Notes: a model not told the origin generated them from the letters alone. 64,000 nt of DNA from Paenibacillus piri (GCF_004354045.1 NZ_SMRT01000005.1:260559-324558); one strand, 5' to 3'; counted from the stretch's first letter, positions 46,803 through 56,238 are shown. Numbers and translations: made by a program.

Positions 46803-49436
46803 ATGAAAGCAAGTGAAATACGTTCCAAATGGTTAGCATTTTTTGAGCAAAAAGGGCACAAAATCGAGCCAAGCGCTCCGCTGGTGCCGCATAACGATCC
46901 GTCGTTATTGTGGATCAACGCAGGGATGGCGCCGCTCAAGCCTTATTTTGACGGCCGCGTTATACCGGACAACCCGCGGATCGCCAATTCGCAGAAATGC
47001 ATCCGGACAAACGATATTGAGAACGTCGGCAAAACGCGCCGCCACCATACTTTTTTTGAGATGCTGGGCAACTTCTCGATCGGGGACTACTTTAAAGAGG
47101 AAGTCATTACGTGGGCATGGGAGTTTTTGACGAGCCCGCAATGGATCGGTTTTGATCCGGAACGTTTGTCGGTAACCGTCTATCCGGAAGATACGGAGGC
47201 GTTTGAGTACTGGAACAAAAAAATCGGTCTGCCCGCCGAGCGCATTTACAAGCTGGAGGAAAACTTTTGGGACATCGGCGAAGGTCCGTGCGGACCGTGT
47301 ACGGAAATTTTCTACGACCGCGGCGAAGCTTACGGCGACCTGAACGATCCGGAATGTTGGCCGGGCGGCGAGAACGAGCGCTTCCTCGAGGTGTGGAACC
47401 TCGTGTTCTCGCAGTTTAATCATAATAAGGACGGCAGCTATACGCCGCTTCCGAACAAAAACATCGATACCGGCGCAGGCTTGGAGCGATTTGCTTCGAT
47501 TTTGCAAAATGTCGATTCGAACTTCGATACCGATCTGTTCCAGCCGATTATTCTAAAAACATGCGAGCTGGCCGGGGTCAAATATCATGTCAATGAAGAT
47601 CATGACGTTGCGCTGAAGGTGATCGCCGACCATATCCGTACGGTAGCTTTCTCCGTGGGCGACGGCGTGCTGCCTTCCAACGAAGGCCGCGGCTACGTCA
47701 TCCGCCGCTTGCTGCGCCGCGCTGTCCGCTACGGCAAAGTGATCGGCATGGATAAGCCGTTTCTGTACACGCTGACCCCGATCGTCGGCGACATCATGGG
47801 CGTCTATTATCCGGAAGTCGTCGAAAAGCGTGAATTCATCGAAAGAGTGATCCGCACGGAAGAGGAGCGTTTCCATGAGACGCTGTCCGACGGCTTGGCC
47901 ATTTTGGCCGAAATGACCGAAAAAGCCCGCAAGGCAGGCCAAACGGCCATCAGCGGTCCGGATGCGTTCAAGCTGTACGATACGTACGGCTTCCCGTTTG
48001 ACTTGACGGAGGACTTCGCCGCCGAGCAAGGGATGACCGTCGACCGCGAAGGCTTCGACCGCGCCATGCAGGAGCAGCGCGACCGCGCAAGAGCGGCCCG
48101 CCAGGACGCCGATAGCATGAAGGTTCAAGGCGGCCCGCTTGCCGATTTGACGGTTAAAAGCGAGTTTGTTGGATATAATGAATTGGTATCAACTGCTAAA
48201 GTGATCGCGCTCGTTCATGAGAACCAGTTTGTTGATCTGGTCGGTATTGGCGAAACATGTCAGGTCGTGCTCGACCGTACGCCTTTCTATGCGGAAAGCG
48301 GCGGTCAAGTGAGCGACCACGGCTATATGACCGCGGAAAATCTGCGCCTCAAGGTCGAGGATGTCGGCAAAGCGCCGCACGGACAGCATGTGCATACGGT
48401 TGTTGTCGAGTCCGGCGTGCTGCGCAAAGGCGACACGGTGCAGGCAGCCGTCAACGAAGCGATGCGCGACGATATCATCAAAAACCATACGGCGACTCAT
48501 CTGCTGCATAAAGCGTTGAAGGAAGTGCTCGGGGAGCATGTCAATCAGGCGGGCTCGCTCGTTGCTCCGGAGCGGCTCCGGTTCGACTTCTCGCATTTCG
48601 GCAGCATCAGCCCGGAGGAGCTTCGCGATATCGAGCAGCGGGTCAACCGGCAAATATGGAAGAGCACGCCGCTGAACATTTCGCTCAAGCCGATTGCCGA
48701 AGCGAAAGCGATGGGGGCGATGGCGCTGTTCGGCGAAAAATATGGCGACGTTGTCCGTGTCGTGCAGGTTGGCGATTACAGCCTTGAGCTGTGCGGCGGC
48801 TGTCACGTCGGCAATACGAGCCAGATCGGACTGTTCAAGCTGGTCAGCGAGTCGGGCATCGGCTCCGGCGTCCGCCGCATCGAGGCGGTAACGGGCCGCA
48901 ATGCCTACCTGTATCTGGATCAGCAGCTGCAGCTGCTTCACGACGCGGCCGGCCTGCTGAAATCCAACATTCAGGACGTGCCGAAGCGGATCGAATCGTT
49001 GTTCGGCCAGATGAAGGAGCAGGGGCGCGAGAACGAGTCGCTCAAAGCGAAGCTTGGCGCCATCGAAGCGGGCTCCTTGTCCGATCAGCTGAAGCACGTC
49101 GAGGGCGTGCCTGTGCTGGCCGCTCAGGTAAGCGCCGGCGACATGGAATCGCTGCGCGGCATCGTCGATCAGATGAAGGCGAAGCTGGGCTCTGCGGTAA
49201 TCGTGCTTGGCGCGGTCGCCGACGACAAGGTGAATCTGGTTGCGGCGGTCACCCCGGATCTGACGGCCAAAGGGTACCACGCCGGCAAGCTCATTAAGGA
49301 AGCGGCGGCGGTCGTCGGCGGCAGCGGCGGCGGACGTCCGGATATGGCCCAGGCCGGAGGCAAGGATGCGGGCAAGCTGCAGGATGCGTTGAAGCGGGCC
49401 GAAGCCTGGGTTGCGGAGCAGGTCAAGGTAAAATAA
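46803..49436 (+). CDS. alaS: Alanyl-tRNA synthetase
   Basis: 877 aa, full length. Class II core with [20 protein letters not shown] and [14 protein letters not shown]. The editing domain has zinc-site motifs [12 protein letters not shown] and [15 protein letters not shown]. The C-terminal DHHA1 region ends with [24 protein letters not shown] precedes ATG 46803; the frame open from 46635 overlaps the T-box terminator and is not coding. Confidence 0.97.
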   Translation: MKASEIRSKWLAFFEQKGHKIEPSAPLVPHNDPSLLWINAGMAPLKPYFDGRVIPDNPRIANSQKCIRTNDIENVGKTRRHHTFFEMLGNFSIGDYFKEEVITWAWEFLTSPQWIGFDPERLSVTVYPEDTEAFEYWNKKIGLPAERIYKLEENFWDIGEGPCGPCTEIFYDRGEAYGDLNDPECWPGGENERFLEVWNLVFSQFNHNKDGSYTPLPNKNIDTGAGLERFASILQNVDSNFDTDLFQPIILKTCELAGVKYHVNEDHDVALKVIADHIRTVAFSVGDGVLPSNEGRGYVIRRLLRRAVRYGKVIGMDKPFLYTLTPIVGDIMGVYYPEVVEKREFIERVIRTEEERFHETLSDGLAILAEMTEKARKAGQTAISGPDAFKLYDTYGFPFDLTEDFAAEQGMTVDREGFDRAMQEQRDRARAARQDADSMKVQGGPLADLTVKSEFVGYNELVSTAKVIALVHENQFVDLVGIGETCQVVLDRTPFYAESGGQVSDHGYMTAENLRLKVEDVGKAPHGQHVHTVVVESGVLRKGDTVQAAVNEAMRDDIIKNHTATHLLHKALKEVLGEHVNQAGSLVAPERLRFDFSHFGSISPEELRDIEQRVNRQIWKSTPLNISLKPIAEAKAMGAMALFGEKYGDVVRVVQVGDYSLELCGGCHVGNTSQIGLFKLVSESGIGSGVRRIEAVTGRNAYLYLDQQLQLLHDAAGLLKSNIQDVPKRIESLFGQMKEQGRENESLKAKLGAIEAGSLSDQLKHVEGVPVLAAQVSAGDMESLRGIVDQMKAKLGSAVIVLGAVADDKVNLVAAVTPDLTAKGYHAGKLIKEAAAVVGGSGGGRPDMAQAGGKDAGKLQDALKRAEAWVAEQVKVK

Positions 49437-49537
49437 TTTTTGGTTTGTCTACAGGAATTTTTCGACAAATCGCGAATATAAAGAGGTATCGGCGATTCAT
49501 ATACGTATTTACCACTTATGTGTTAGGGGGTGTCGGG

Positions 49538-49798
49538 ATGAGTTCGATGGATAAGACGATGAAATTTAATGTAAAAGCGGAAGAGATCGAAACATCACCC
49601 AAAGATGTCATACTGGCTGTATACAATGCGCTCCAGGAGAAGGGCTACAATCCGATCAATCAGATTGTCGGCTATCTGCTCTCCGGTGATCCGGCCTATA
49701 TTCCCCGTCACAACAATGCCAGAAGCATGATTCGCAAACGGGAACGGGATGAGCTGATTGAAGAGCTAGTTCGCTCATACCTGCAGCAGCATAAATAA
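49538..49798 (+). CDS. ireB: IreB-family regulatory phosphoprotein
   Basis: 87 aa. DUF965 family; in Enterococcus IreB is phosphorylated by the IreK kinase and tunes cephalosporin tolerance. Conserved text: [40 protein letters not shown] and [26 protein letters not shown] lies 5 nt before the ATG. alaS-ireB-ruvX order as in B. subtilis. Confidence 0.92.
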   Translation: MSSMDKTMKFNVKAEEIETSPKDVILAVYNALQEKGYNPINQIVGYLLSGDPAYIPRHNNARSMIRKRERDELIEELVRSYLQQHK

Positions 49799-49845
49799 TA
49801 AGCAATAGGGGGCGGCGGAACTTCCGTCCCTTGGGAGTATACCGG

Positions 49846-50265
49846 ATGAAACGATTAATGGGACTGGATTATGGCGATAAGACGATCGGCATTGCGTTGA
49901 GCGACGAGCTGGGCTGGACGGCTCAAGGACTCGAGGTGATCCGGCGGACGACCGCTGAGCGGGATTTGGGCAGACTCCGGGACATTATCGCGCAGTACAA
50001 GGTGGAGGAACTGGTCGTTGGATTGCCTAAAAATATGAACAACACCATCGGTCCGCGGGGCGAAAAATGTATGGAATTTGCCCGGTATTTGCAGGAAACG
50101 CTTGAAATGCCCGTTCATATGTGGGATGAGAGGCTGACCACCGTTTCTGCTCAGCGCACATTGATCGAGGCCGACGTCAGTCGCAAAAAACGCAAGCAGG
50201 TTATCGATAAGATGGCGGCAGCGCTCATTTTGCAAAATTATATGGATTCCAAAACAGTGAGGTGA
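49846..50265 (+). CDS. ruvX: RuvX/YqgF, RNase H-like nuclease
   Basis: 139 aa. Putative resolvase with a role in 16S rRNA 5' maturation. Motifs [32 protein letters not shown], and [20 protein letters not shown] with [20 protein letters not shown] 49846 has GGGAG 8 nt upstream. Confidence 0.94.
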   Translation: MKRLMGLDYGDKTIGIALSDELGWTAQGLEVIRRTTAERDLGRLRDIIAQYKVEELVVGLPKNMNNTIGPRGEKCMEFARYLQETLEMPVHMWDERLTTVSAQRTLIEADVSRKKRKQVIDKMAAALILQNYMDSKTVR

Positions 50266-50270
50266 TTGGC

Positions 50271-50582
50271 ATGTCAAATGAGGATCAACTGCAGGATGAG
50301 CCGGAAATTATTTTTATTCCGGATGATGAAGGCAATGAAGAAGAGTTCGAAGTCATTATGAAATTCGAAGTGGACGGATCGGACAAGAAGTATATGATGG
50401 TTGTTCCGGTAGATGCGGAAGAGGAATCCGACGAGGTGTACGCGTTCCGTTATGAAGAGGACGGGGATGACCTGCAGCTGTATACGATCGACGATGAAGA
50501 AGAGTGGAATATCGTGGAGGAAACCTTCAATACATTGATGGATGAGTTTGCGGACGAAGAGGATGAGGAAGATTCCAAGTAA
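50271..50582 (+). CDS. DUF1292 acidic protein 1 (YrzB-like)
   Basis: 103 aa, very acidic, ending in a run of Glu/Asp. Core: IIFIPDDEGNEEEFEVIMKF and YMMVVPVD...VYAFRYEEDGDDLQLYTIDD with EEEWNIVEETF. Function unknown. GAGGTG precedes ATG 50271. Starts 5 nt after ruvX. Confidence 0.85.
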   Translation: MSNEDQLQDEPEIIFIPDDEGNEEEFEVIMKFEVDGSDKKYMMVVPVDAEEESDEVYAFRYEEDGDDLQLYTIDDEEEWNIVEETFNTLMDEFADEEDEEDSK

Positions 50583-50603
50583 TCACCGTCAGGAGGAGCC
50601 TTT

Positions 50604-50909
50604 TTGTACCAGTTAAAGGATATGAAACGAACGGACAGGTTGCAGAGCGCCTACGGAGATGATATTATTTTGTATGATGACCGCGATCAATCCGTTGTGT
50701 ATAAGCTTCTTTCCGAATTTCAACTGGGCGACCAAATGTATGCGGTGCTCCGACAGGAGCGGGCCAAGGAGGCGGAGCCCGAAATATACCGGGTAACCTT
50801 CGCAGCAGACGGCGAGCCGGAATTGGAAACGATAGAAGACGATGACGAATGGGAAAATGTTTCCGAGCTGTACGACGAAATGACATTTCCCGAAAATGAT
50901 GTAAAGTAG
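50604..50909 (+). CDS. DUF1292-like acidic protein 2
   Basis: 101 aa, paralogous in layout to the gene before it: a short basic start, then DIILYDDRDQSVVYKLLSEF, DQMYAVLRQ, and an acidic end with ELETIEDDDEWENVSELYDE. TTG start with AGGAGGAG upstream. B. subtilis has one such gene (yrzB) here; a tandem pair is seen in this window. Confidence 0.75.
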   Translation: MYQLKDMKRTDRLQSAYGDDIILYDDRDQSVVYKLLSEFQLGDQMYAVLRQERAKEAEPEIYRVTFAADGEPELETIEDDDEWENVSELYDEMTFPENDVK

Positions 50910-50933
50910 ACTACAACTTGTTTGAAAACGGCC

Positions 50934-50957
50934 GAGCGGAGACGATCCGCTCTTTTT
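50934..50957 (+). terminator. Terminator after the DUF1292 pair
   Basis: GAGCGGA / TCCGCTC stem, short loop, five T. Confidence 0.8.
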
Positions 50958-50992
50958 CGTTGTATATGCTTACGTAGTCGAAAGGAGTTTAA

Positions 50993-52063
50993 GTGGTTGC
51001 CGGAAAACGAATATCGATTGTAACCCGGATCGTTGTGACGGTCTTGATCCTGGGAGCCGCCGGATTAACCGGAATAGGGCTGTACGTTTGGCAGCTGCTG
51101 CAGCCGATGCCGGCCTCGGAACAGGCTGTGCGCGTGCAGATTGTCCCGGGCATAGGCTCCGCGCAAATTGCGCAAACGCTCGAGCGTCAAGGCTTGATAC
51201 GGGATGCGGGCGTGTTTTCATATTATTTGAAGGTTAAGCAGCAGGGCGGTAAATTTCAGGCAGGAGAATACGAGCTGGCTCCCGGCATAACGAACGACGC
51301 CATTATCGATACGTTGAATAAAGGCTTGACGGTCAAGGAGCAGGGAATCAAGCTTACGGTGCCCGAAGGGTTTACCGTCAGGCAGATCGCCGATAAAGTC
51401 GGCCAGCAGTTCGGGCTCGATCCCGCGTCGTTCATGCAGGCCGCCCAGCAGTTCAGCGGATTCACGGCCAAGGCGTTCGGGCAAATCCCCGCCGATCCGC
51501 AGCTTCGCAGCCGGCTTGAAGGGTATTTATTTCCCGAGACGTATGAGTGGAAAAAAGATATCAAGGTCGAGGAAATGATCGACATGATGATGCTGGAGCT
51601 TGACAAAAAGCTGGCTTCGCTTCCCGACAATTGGCAGCAGACGCTCGCCGCGCGCGGCCAAAGCTTTCACCAGATGATGACGGTCGCCTCGCTAATTGAA
51701 CGGGAAGTGGTCGTCGAGGACGAACGGGCGCTGGTGAGCGGAGTCATCCAAAACCGGTTGAACAAAAAAATGCCGCTGCAGATCGACGCGACCGTTCAAT
51801 ACATGTTCGATAAGCCGAAAGAACGTTTGCTGGAAAAAGATTTGCAAGTCGAAAGCCCTTATAATTCTTATCTTCATGCCGGCTTGCCGCCCGGGCCGAT
51901 TGCGAGTCCGAGCCTGGCCTCGATTAAAGCGGCGATTTATCCCGCGGATACGAAATATATGTTTTACGTTACCAAAAAGGACGGCAGCAAAGCGCATCTG
52001 TTCGCCGAAACGTACGAACAGCATCAGCATAATATTGCAGAGAGCAAAAAAAATAGTCCTTAG
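50993..52063 (+). CDS. mltG: MltG, endolytic murein transglycosylase
   Basis: 356 aa. Membrane-bound enzyme that cuts nascent glycan strands. One anchor (IVVTVLILGAAGLTGIGLYV), a LysM-like segment (VQIVPGIGSAQIAQTLERQG), then the YceG domain: RLEGYLFPETYEWKK, catalytic Glu in MMTVASLIEREVV, QNRLNKKMPLQIDATVQYMF, and the ending YNSYLHAGLPPGPIASPSLA. GTG start with GAAAGGAG upstream. Position matches B. subtilis yrrL. Confidence 0.95.
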   Translation: MVAGKRISIVTRIVVTVLILGAAGLTGIGLYVWQLLQPMPASEQAVRVQIVPGIGSAQIAQTLERQGLIRDAGVFSYYLKVKQQGGKFQAGEYELAPGITNDAIIDTLNKGLTVKEQGIKLTVPEGFTVRQIADKVGQQFGLDPASFMQAAQQFSGFTAKAFGQIPADPQLRSRLEGYLFPETYEWKKDIKVEEMIDMMMLELDKKLASLPDNWQQTLAARGQSFHQMMTVASLIEREVVVEDERALVSGVIQNRLNKKMPLQIDATVQYMFDKPKERLLEKDLQVESPYNSYLHAGLPPGPIASPSLASIKAAIYPADTKYMFYVTKKDGSKAHLFAETYEQHQHNIAESKKNSP

Positions 52064-52069
52064 GCGATT

Positions 52070-52117
52070 CAAGCAAAATGGAGTAACAAGCAAAATGGAG
52101 TAGCAAGCAAAATGGAG
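52070..52117 (+). repeat. 17-bp tandem repeat (2.8 copies) between mltG and trhP1
   Basis: CAAGCAAAATGGAGTAA, CAAGCAAAATGGAGTAG, then CAAGCAAAATGGAG. Each unit has a stop codon, and the last runs into the AAAAGAGG ribosome site of trhP1. Likely replication slippage. Confidence 0.9.
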
Positions 52118-52134
52118 AAAAGAGGAACAACCGA

Positions 52135-53067
52135 ATGAACACACCGGAGCTGAATATATCGGCCGGCACGGTTTCCGAAGCGAAGCGGTATATTGAAGCG
52201 GGAGCCGATGCGGTATCCGTCGGAGAGCATCGCTTCGGCATGCGGCTGCCGGGGAGCATCTCCCTGGAGGAACTGGGCGGCCTGATTCCTTGGGCGCATG
52301 AACGCGGCGCAAAGGTCTATGTAATCGTAAATAAAATTATGGACAACGAGCTGTTGCCTGCACTGCCGGACTATTTGCGGAACGTGCAGCAGCTGGGCGC
52401 CGACGCGCTCGTATTCGGCGATCCGGCCGTATTGATAGCCGTCCGCCATGCGGCGCCGGGTATGAAGCTGCATTGGAACGCAGAGATGACGTCGACCAAT
52501 TACGAGACGGCCGGCTATTGGGGTTCCAAAGGAGCGGTCCGCGTCGTGCTGGCCCGCGAGCTGAATATGGACGAGACGCTGGATATTAAACGGAAGCTGA
52601 CCTCGATGGAAGTCCAGGTTCAAGTGCATGGCGTTACGAATATATATCACTCCAAGCGCAGCCTGGTGACGAACTACGAAGCCCATCAGGGCCGAGCCGC
52701 GCAGAAGCTGGACAAGGGGCTTGACCAGGGCCTATTTCTGATCGAGCAGGAGCGCAAGGATGAGCGTTATCCGGTCTACGAAGACGAGAACGGAACGCAT
52801 ATTATGAGCTCTGACGACATGTGTATGGTTGAAAATTTGCATGAGCTGATCGAGGGACAGGTGGACAGTCTGAAAATCGAAGCTCTGCTCAAATCGGTCG
52901 AATATAATGAAACCGTCGTTCGCAGCTACCGCCAGGCGATTGACGCCTATATCCGCGATCCGGAGCATTACGAGTTCCAGGAGCAATGGCTCGATGCAAT
53001 TCGGGAGCTGCAGGACCCGCGGCGCGAATTGTCTTACGGCTTTTTCTACAAAGAGCAGGTATATTAA
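52135..53067 (+). CDS. trhP1: Peptidase U32-family tRNA hydroxylation protein 1 (YrrN-like)
   Basis: 310 aa. U32-family protein; B. subtilis YrrN/YrrO (TrhP1/TrhP2) are needed for 5-hydroxyuridine at tRNA position 34. Landmarks: ELNISAGTVSEAKRYIEAGA, AVSVGEHRFGMRLPG, VKVHG-type VQVQVHGVTNIYHSKRSLVT, and the C-terminal GQVDSLKIEALLKSVEYNET. It lacks the Cys cluster seen in the second protein. ATG 52135 follows AAAAGAGGAAC. Confidence 0.85.
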   Translation: MNTPELNISAGTVSEAKRYIEAGADAVSVGEHRFGMRLPGSISLEELGGLIPWAHERGAKVYVIVNKIMDNELLPALPDYLRNVQQLGADALVFGDPAVLIAVRHAAPGMKLHWNAEMTSTNYETAGYWGSKGAVRVVLARELNMDETLDIKRKLTSMEVQVQVHGVTNIYHSKRSLVTNYEAHQGRAAQKLDKGLDQGLFLIEQERKDERYPVYEDENGTHIMSSDDMCMVENLHELIEGQVDSLKIEALLKSVEYNETVVRSYRQAIDAYIRDPEHYEFQEQWLDAIRELQDPRRELSYGFFYKEQVY

Positions 53068-53106
53068 GCTTCAGCGTTTATACAAAATCGAAAAGGGGTG
53101 GAAACA

Positions 53107-54393
53107 ATGACCTTGGTTAACCAACAGCTGCTGGGCAAGCGCGTCCGGCTCGAGAAGCCGGAGCTGCTCGCGCCCGCAGGCAGCCTGGAGAAGCTGAAAT
53201 TTGCCGTCCATTACGGGGCGGATGCGGTTTATATCGGAGGGCAGCAGTACGGGCTGCGTTCCAATGCGGACAATTTTACGTTCGAGGAAATGCGCGAGGG
53301 GGTCGAATTCGCCGACAAGTACGGGGCCAAAGTATTTGTGGCGACCAACATTTTTGCCCATAATGAAGATATTGAAGGCATCGAACATTATTTGCGCTCC
53401 ATTCAGGATACCGGCGTCGCCGCGATCATTGTAGCCGATCCGGTCATTATCGAAACCTGCAAACGGGTCGCGCCCAAGCTTGAAATCCATTTGAGCACGC
53501 AGCAGTCGACGATGAACTGGCAGGCGGTGCAGTTTTGGAAGGAGGAGGGCGTTGACCGTGTCGTGTTGGCCCGCGAGGCCAGCATGCAGGAAATTGTCGA
53601 GATCAAGCGGAATGTCGATCTCGAAATCGAAGTGTTCGTGCACGGAGCGATGTGCAGCTCGTATTCCGGCCGCTGCGTGCTGTCGAACCATTTCACGGAC
53701 CGCGACTCGAACCGCGGCGGCTGCTCGCAATCATGCCGCTGGAAGTACGACCTCTTTACGACGGAAGAGGACCGGCAGCAGTCGGTCGGCATCAAGGAGC
53801 TGCCGCTATTCAACGAGAACGACGACGCTTTTTCGATGAGCTCCAAAGACTTGTGCATGATCGAGCATATTCCGGAGCTTGTGATGTCCGGCGTTGACAG
53901 CTTCAAAATCGAGGGACGGATGAAGAGCGTTCATTATGTCGCAACGGTCGTCAATGCGTACCGTCAGGCGATTGACGCGTATTTTGCCGACCCGGAGCAT
54001 TATGAGCTGAAGCCGGAGTGGCGGTACGAAATTTTTAAGGCGGCGAATCGGCCGCTTAATACCGGTTTCTTCTACGACCACCCGGATCACGAGGATCATA
54101 TTTTCGAACCGGAGGATAAAGCGGCGCCTTACGATTTCGTCGGAGTCGTAATGGCTTATGACGAAGCGAGCGGGATCGCGACGATTCAGCAGCGCAATCA
54201 TTTTAAGCCCGGGCAGGAGATTGAGTTTTTCGGCCCGCATGGCACCTTGTTCAAACAGCAGGTGCCGCCGATTCACGACGAATCGGGTCAACCGCTCGAT
54301 GCGGCCCGTCATCCGCTGCTGCTGATTCAATTGAAGGTGGAGCAGCCGGTCAAGCCTTACGATATGATGCGTAAAAAGATGGGCAAAGCCTGA
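53107..54393 (+). CDS. trhP2: Peptidase U32-family tRNA hydroxylation protein 2 (YrrO-like)
   Basis: 428 aa. U32 protein with KPELLAPAGSLEKLKFAVHY and GADAVYIGGQQYGLR. The signature is EVFVHGAMCSSYSGRCVLSN, with more Cys in NRGGCSQSCRWKYDL, a possible iron-sulfur site. Then MSSKDLCMIEHIPELVMSGV with DSFKIEGRMKSVHYVA. Together with the gene before it expected to modify tRNA U34. ATG 53107 follows AAGGGGTGG. Confidence 0.9.
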   Translation: MTLVNQQLLGKRVRLEKPELLAPAGSLEKLKFAVHYGADAVYIGGQQYGLRSNADNFTFEEMREGVEFADKYGAKVFVATNIFAHNEDIEGIEHYLRSIQDTGVAAIIVADPVIIETCKRVAPKLEIHLSTQQSTMNWQAVQFWKEEGVDRVVLAREASMQEIVEIKRNVDLEIEVFVHGAMCSSYSGRCVLSNHFTDRDSNRGGCSQSCRWKYDLFTTEEDRQQSVGIKELPLFNENDDAFSMSSKDLCMIEHIPELVMSGVDSFKIEGRMKSVHYVATVVNAYRQAIDAYFADPEHYELKPEWRYEIFKAANRPLNTGFFYDHPDHEDHIFEPEDKAAPYDFVGVVMAYDEASGIATIQQRNHFKPGQEIEFFGPHGTLFKQQVPPIHDESGQPLDAARHPLLLIQLKVEQPVKPYDMMRKKMGKA

Positions 54394-54407
54394 TTCAACA
54401 GCCGTTC

Positions 54408-54525
54408 AGTGAACTCGTTCAGCTTTGCTGAACATCGGGGAATCAGATGGGGACTCTACCCCACCTGATTCAAGCCCCGCCTTAGAGGTGGGGGTCTTAA
54501 CCCGATAAAGTCGCAATCGGATAAA
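54408..54525 (+). repeat. 118-bp dispersed three-hairpin repeat, copy 2
   Basis: Second copy of the element at 1180-1297, about 96% identical, 15 nt after the trhP2 stop. The third hairpin has two extra changes (A to C, A to G) that keep most pairing. It opens the mobile-element region. Confidence 0.85.
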
Positions 54526-54553
54526 GTCCTCTTCCTAAGGAGAGGGCTTTTTT
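54524..54553 (+). terminator. Terminator after trhP2 and the 118-bp repeat
   Basis: CCTCT / AGAGG stem followed by GCTTTTTTAAAA. Confidence 0.7.
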
Positions 54554-54627
54554 AAAATATAAGAATTTATAAATATTGATTCCTAAAAAAAGTGGCTTCA
54601 GGCAAGGGATTGTGCTACTTTAAGAGA

Positions 54628-55162
54628 ATGGACAGCATATTCTAAAACAGATCCTATTTGACGAAAATGGAAATTGGAATGCATTTTCGGCAAAGCATAA
54701 GAAGAAGATTCGTTTCGTTGTTATAAAAGAGGTAGAAAAGTACAGGAAATGCGGCGACCCAAGGAACGGATTTAAGGTATTTGTCTGCGAGGGTTGCCAT
54801 GACATAAAATGGGTGCCCTATCGGTGTAAAGGTCGGTTCTGCACGACTTGCTCTTGCGGTGAAACCGAGGAATGGAGCCGATTGATGTGCGAAGACGTAG
54901 TCCAAGTGAATCATCGACATGTTGTATTTACGATCGATGAGGGGCTATGGGATGTCTTTTTGCGCACCGAAAATTGCTAAAGGATTACATGGATGAGGCC
55001 GTACGGCTGGTTAAAACGTATTTTGAGAAGAAATTAAAAGCAGTGCCTGGAATCATTGCAGGCTTACATACATTCGGATCTCGCTTGAACTTCAATCCCC
55101 ATGTTCATATGTTGGTTACCATGGGAGGCATGAAGAAGAACGGGGAGTGGAAAACGTACGAC
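54628..55162 (+). pseudogene. IS91-like transposase fragment, frameshifted and truncated
   Basis: Reading across two frameshifts gives MDSI-LKQILFDENGNW, VVIKEVEKYRKCGDPRNGFK with VFVCEGCHDIKWVPYRCKGR and FCTTCSCGETEEWSRL (the Cys-rich zinc-binding domain), then NHRHVVFTIDEGLWD, and in the next frame RKLLKDYMDEAVRLV, IAGLHTFGSRLNFNPHVHML with VTMGGMKKNGEWKTYD, the HUH-type HVHM motif. Shifts lie near 54640 and 54955. It stops at 55162, where the structured element begins; the rest of the transposase is missing. Not functional. Confidence 0.85.
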
Positions 55163-55170
55163 AACCGTGC

Positions 55171-55397
55171 AGTAAAGAAAGAGGTAGAAGTAAAGCAGAA
55201 GGTAGAACAGAAAGGAAATGGGTATAGGGTGGAAAAGCGATAGCGGTCGCCTTTGAAATCGTGTCAATACCGCTACATACATTCAATGGGACACGATTTC
55301 AACAGCGATTGGAACCCCATACCCATTTCCCTCCCAAAGCACCAACGTATGGTTAGAACCAAGGACCGTCAGGGCGAACTTCCCTGACGGTTTTCTT
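55171..55397 (+). ncRNA. Structured RNA element A (mobile-element associated)
   Basis: A nested stem is plain: P1 GGAAATGGGTAT (55214-55225) with ATACCCATTTCC (55319-55330), P2 TCGC (55247-55250) with GCGA (55305-55308), P3 GAAATCGTGTC (55255-55265) with GACACGATTTC (55290-55300). Conserved internal loops are GGGTGGAAA, CTTT/AACA and AACCCCAT. A 3' part with AACGTAT and ACCAAGGA leads to a terminator-like hairpin CCGTCAGGG / CCCTGACGG plus TTTTCTT. Element B has the same layout with compensatory base pairs. Strand is inferred from the terminator-like end. Family not identified. Confidence 0.65.
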
Positions 55398-55468
55398 AAA
55401 CATAATAGAAAGTATAAAATCCGGGAACCAAGGTGTTCCCCTTTTTAAGTTTTTTGGTAAGTAGAGTT

Positions 55469-55705
55469 ATGGAGACCAATATTTTACGACAAATATTTTT
55501 TGATGAACATAACCATTGGGAAAATATTGTGAAGAAGCATGGGAAACAAATACCGCTTAGTATGGTCCGGGACTTCGATAGGATGGATGATGGAGACCCG
55601 GAAGTGCCCCCGCAATTCGCATGTGAAGCTTGCGGCGGAGCCATGTACCCGGGATACGACAAAGGTGTGCATGGTTATGAAAATACCGGATCGAAGACCG
55701 GCTAG
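55469..55705 (+). pseudogene. Chimeric small ORF: transposase N-terminus joined to a zinc-finger-like tail
   Basis: 78 codons. METNILRQIFFDEHNHWENI with VKKHGKQI equals the start of the IS91-like transposase, then the text changes to VRDFDRMDDGDPEVPPQFAC with EACGGAMYPGYDKGVHGYE. The CEACGG pair resembles half a zinc knuckle. The frame ends inside element B (GYE, then NTGSKTG). Probably a rearranged remnant, though an expressed small protein cannot be ruled out. Confidence 0.5.
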
Positions 55706-55915
55706 TTAAAAAAGAGGTAGCAGGAGACACAAGAGTAGAACAGTAAGAGGGTATGGATGTGGGGTGGAAAGTTTACGGGCCGTCTTTGAAGTCGTGTTCC
55801 CCCTGTCCAGTCTAATCGAAGGAACACGACTTCAACAACGGCTGTAACCCCACATCCATCCCTCCCCACGCTCAAACGTATATCCTACACCAAGGACGCC
55901 GCAAGGCGTTTTACT
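55705..55915 (+). ncRNA. Structured RNA element B (mobile-element associated)
   Basis: Same architecture as element A with changed but matching pairs: P1 GGATGTGGGGT (55755-55765) with ACCCCACATCC (55847-55857), P2 GCCGT (55779-55783) with ACGGC (55838-55842), P3 GAAGTCGTGTTCC (55788-55800) with GGAACACGACTTC (55821-55833). The CTTT/AACA loop, GGGTGGAAA, AACGTAT and ACCAAGGA are kept. The 3' hairpin is ACGCC / GGCGT plus TTTTA. The remaining 55936-56226 shows no gene I can support. Confidence 0.65.
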
Positions 55916-56238
55916 TACGTGGTTGGCGTGCCAAGAACCGAAAATAATCGGAGTAAATTTAATATAAATAAATCCACCTTTGGTAGTATTTATGCTGTAA
56001 ATTTCATGATGGGACAATGGACCCATGGACAAATTTGCCAAAAAGGAATATCATCCTACAGTGTCGAAAAGGAAATCTTATACATTGTCAAAAGAGCTCA
56101 AATTAAGGCGGTGGAACTATTATTTTTGTGGTGAAAGCGATTTATTTGGAGGAAAACGGCTTTATCTGTCGAATAACATGACAGGACAAGTAATATTTTC
56201 CAAGCATAGCAATTACTTCAGCTAAGGTGGTGGTTCCT

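Noticed and set aside
52070..52117. CRISPR-like array
   Set aside because: Units are 17 bp, directly adjacent and without spacers, so it is a simple tandem repeat. No cas genes are in the window.
55936..56226. Plus-strand frame of about 71 codons before the chemoreceptor
   Set aside because: No ribosome site, no family, A/T-rich; more likely promoter region.
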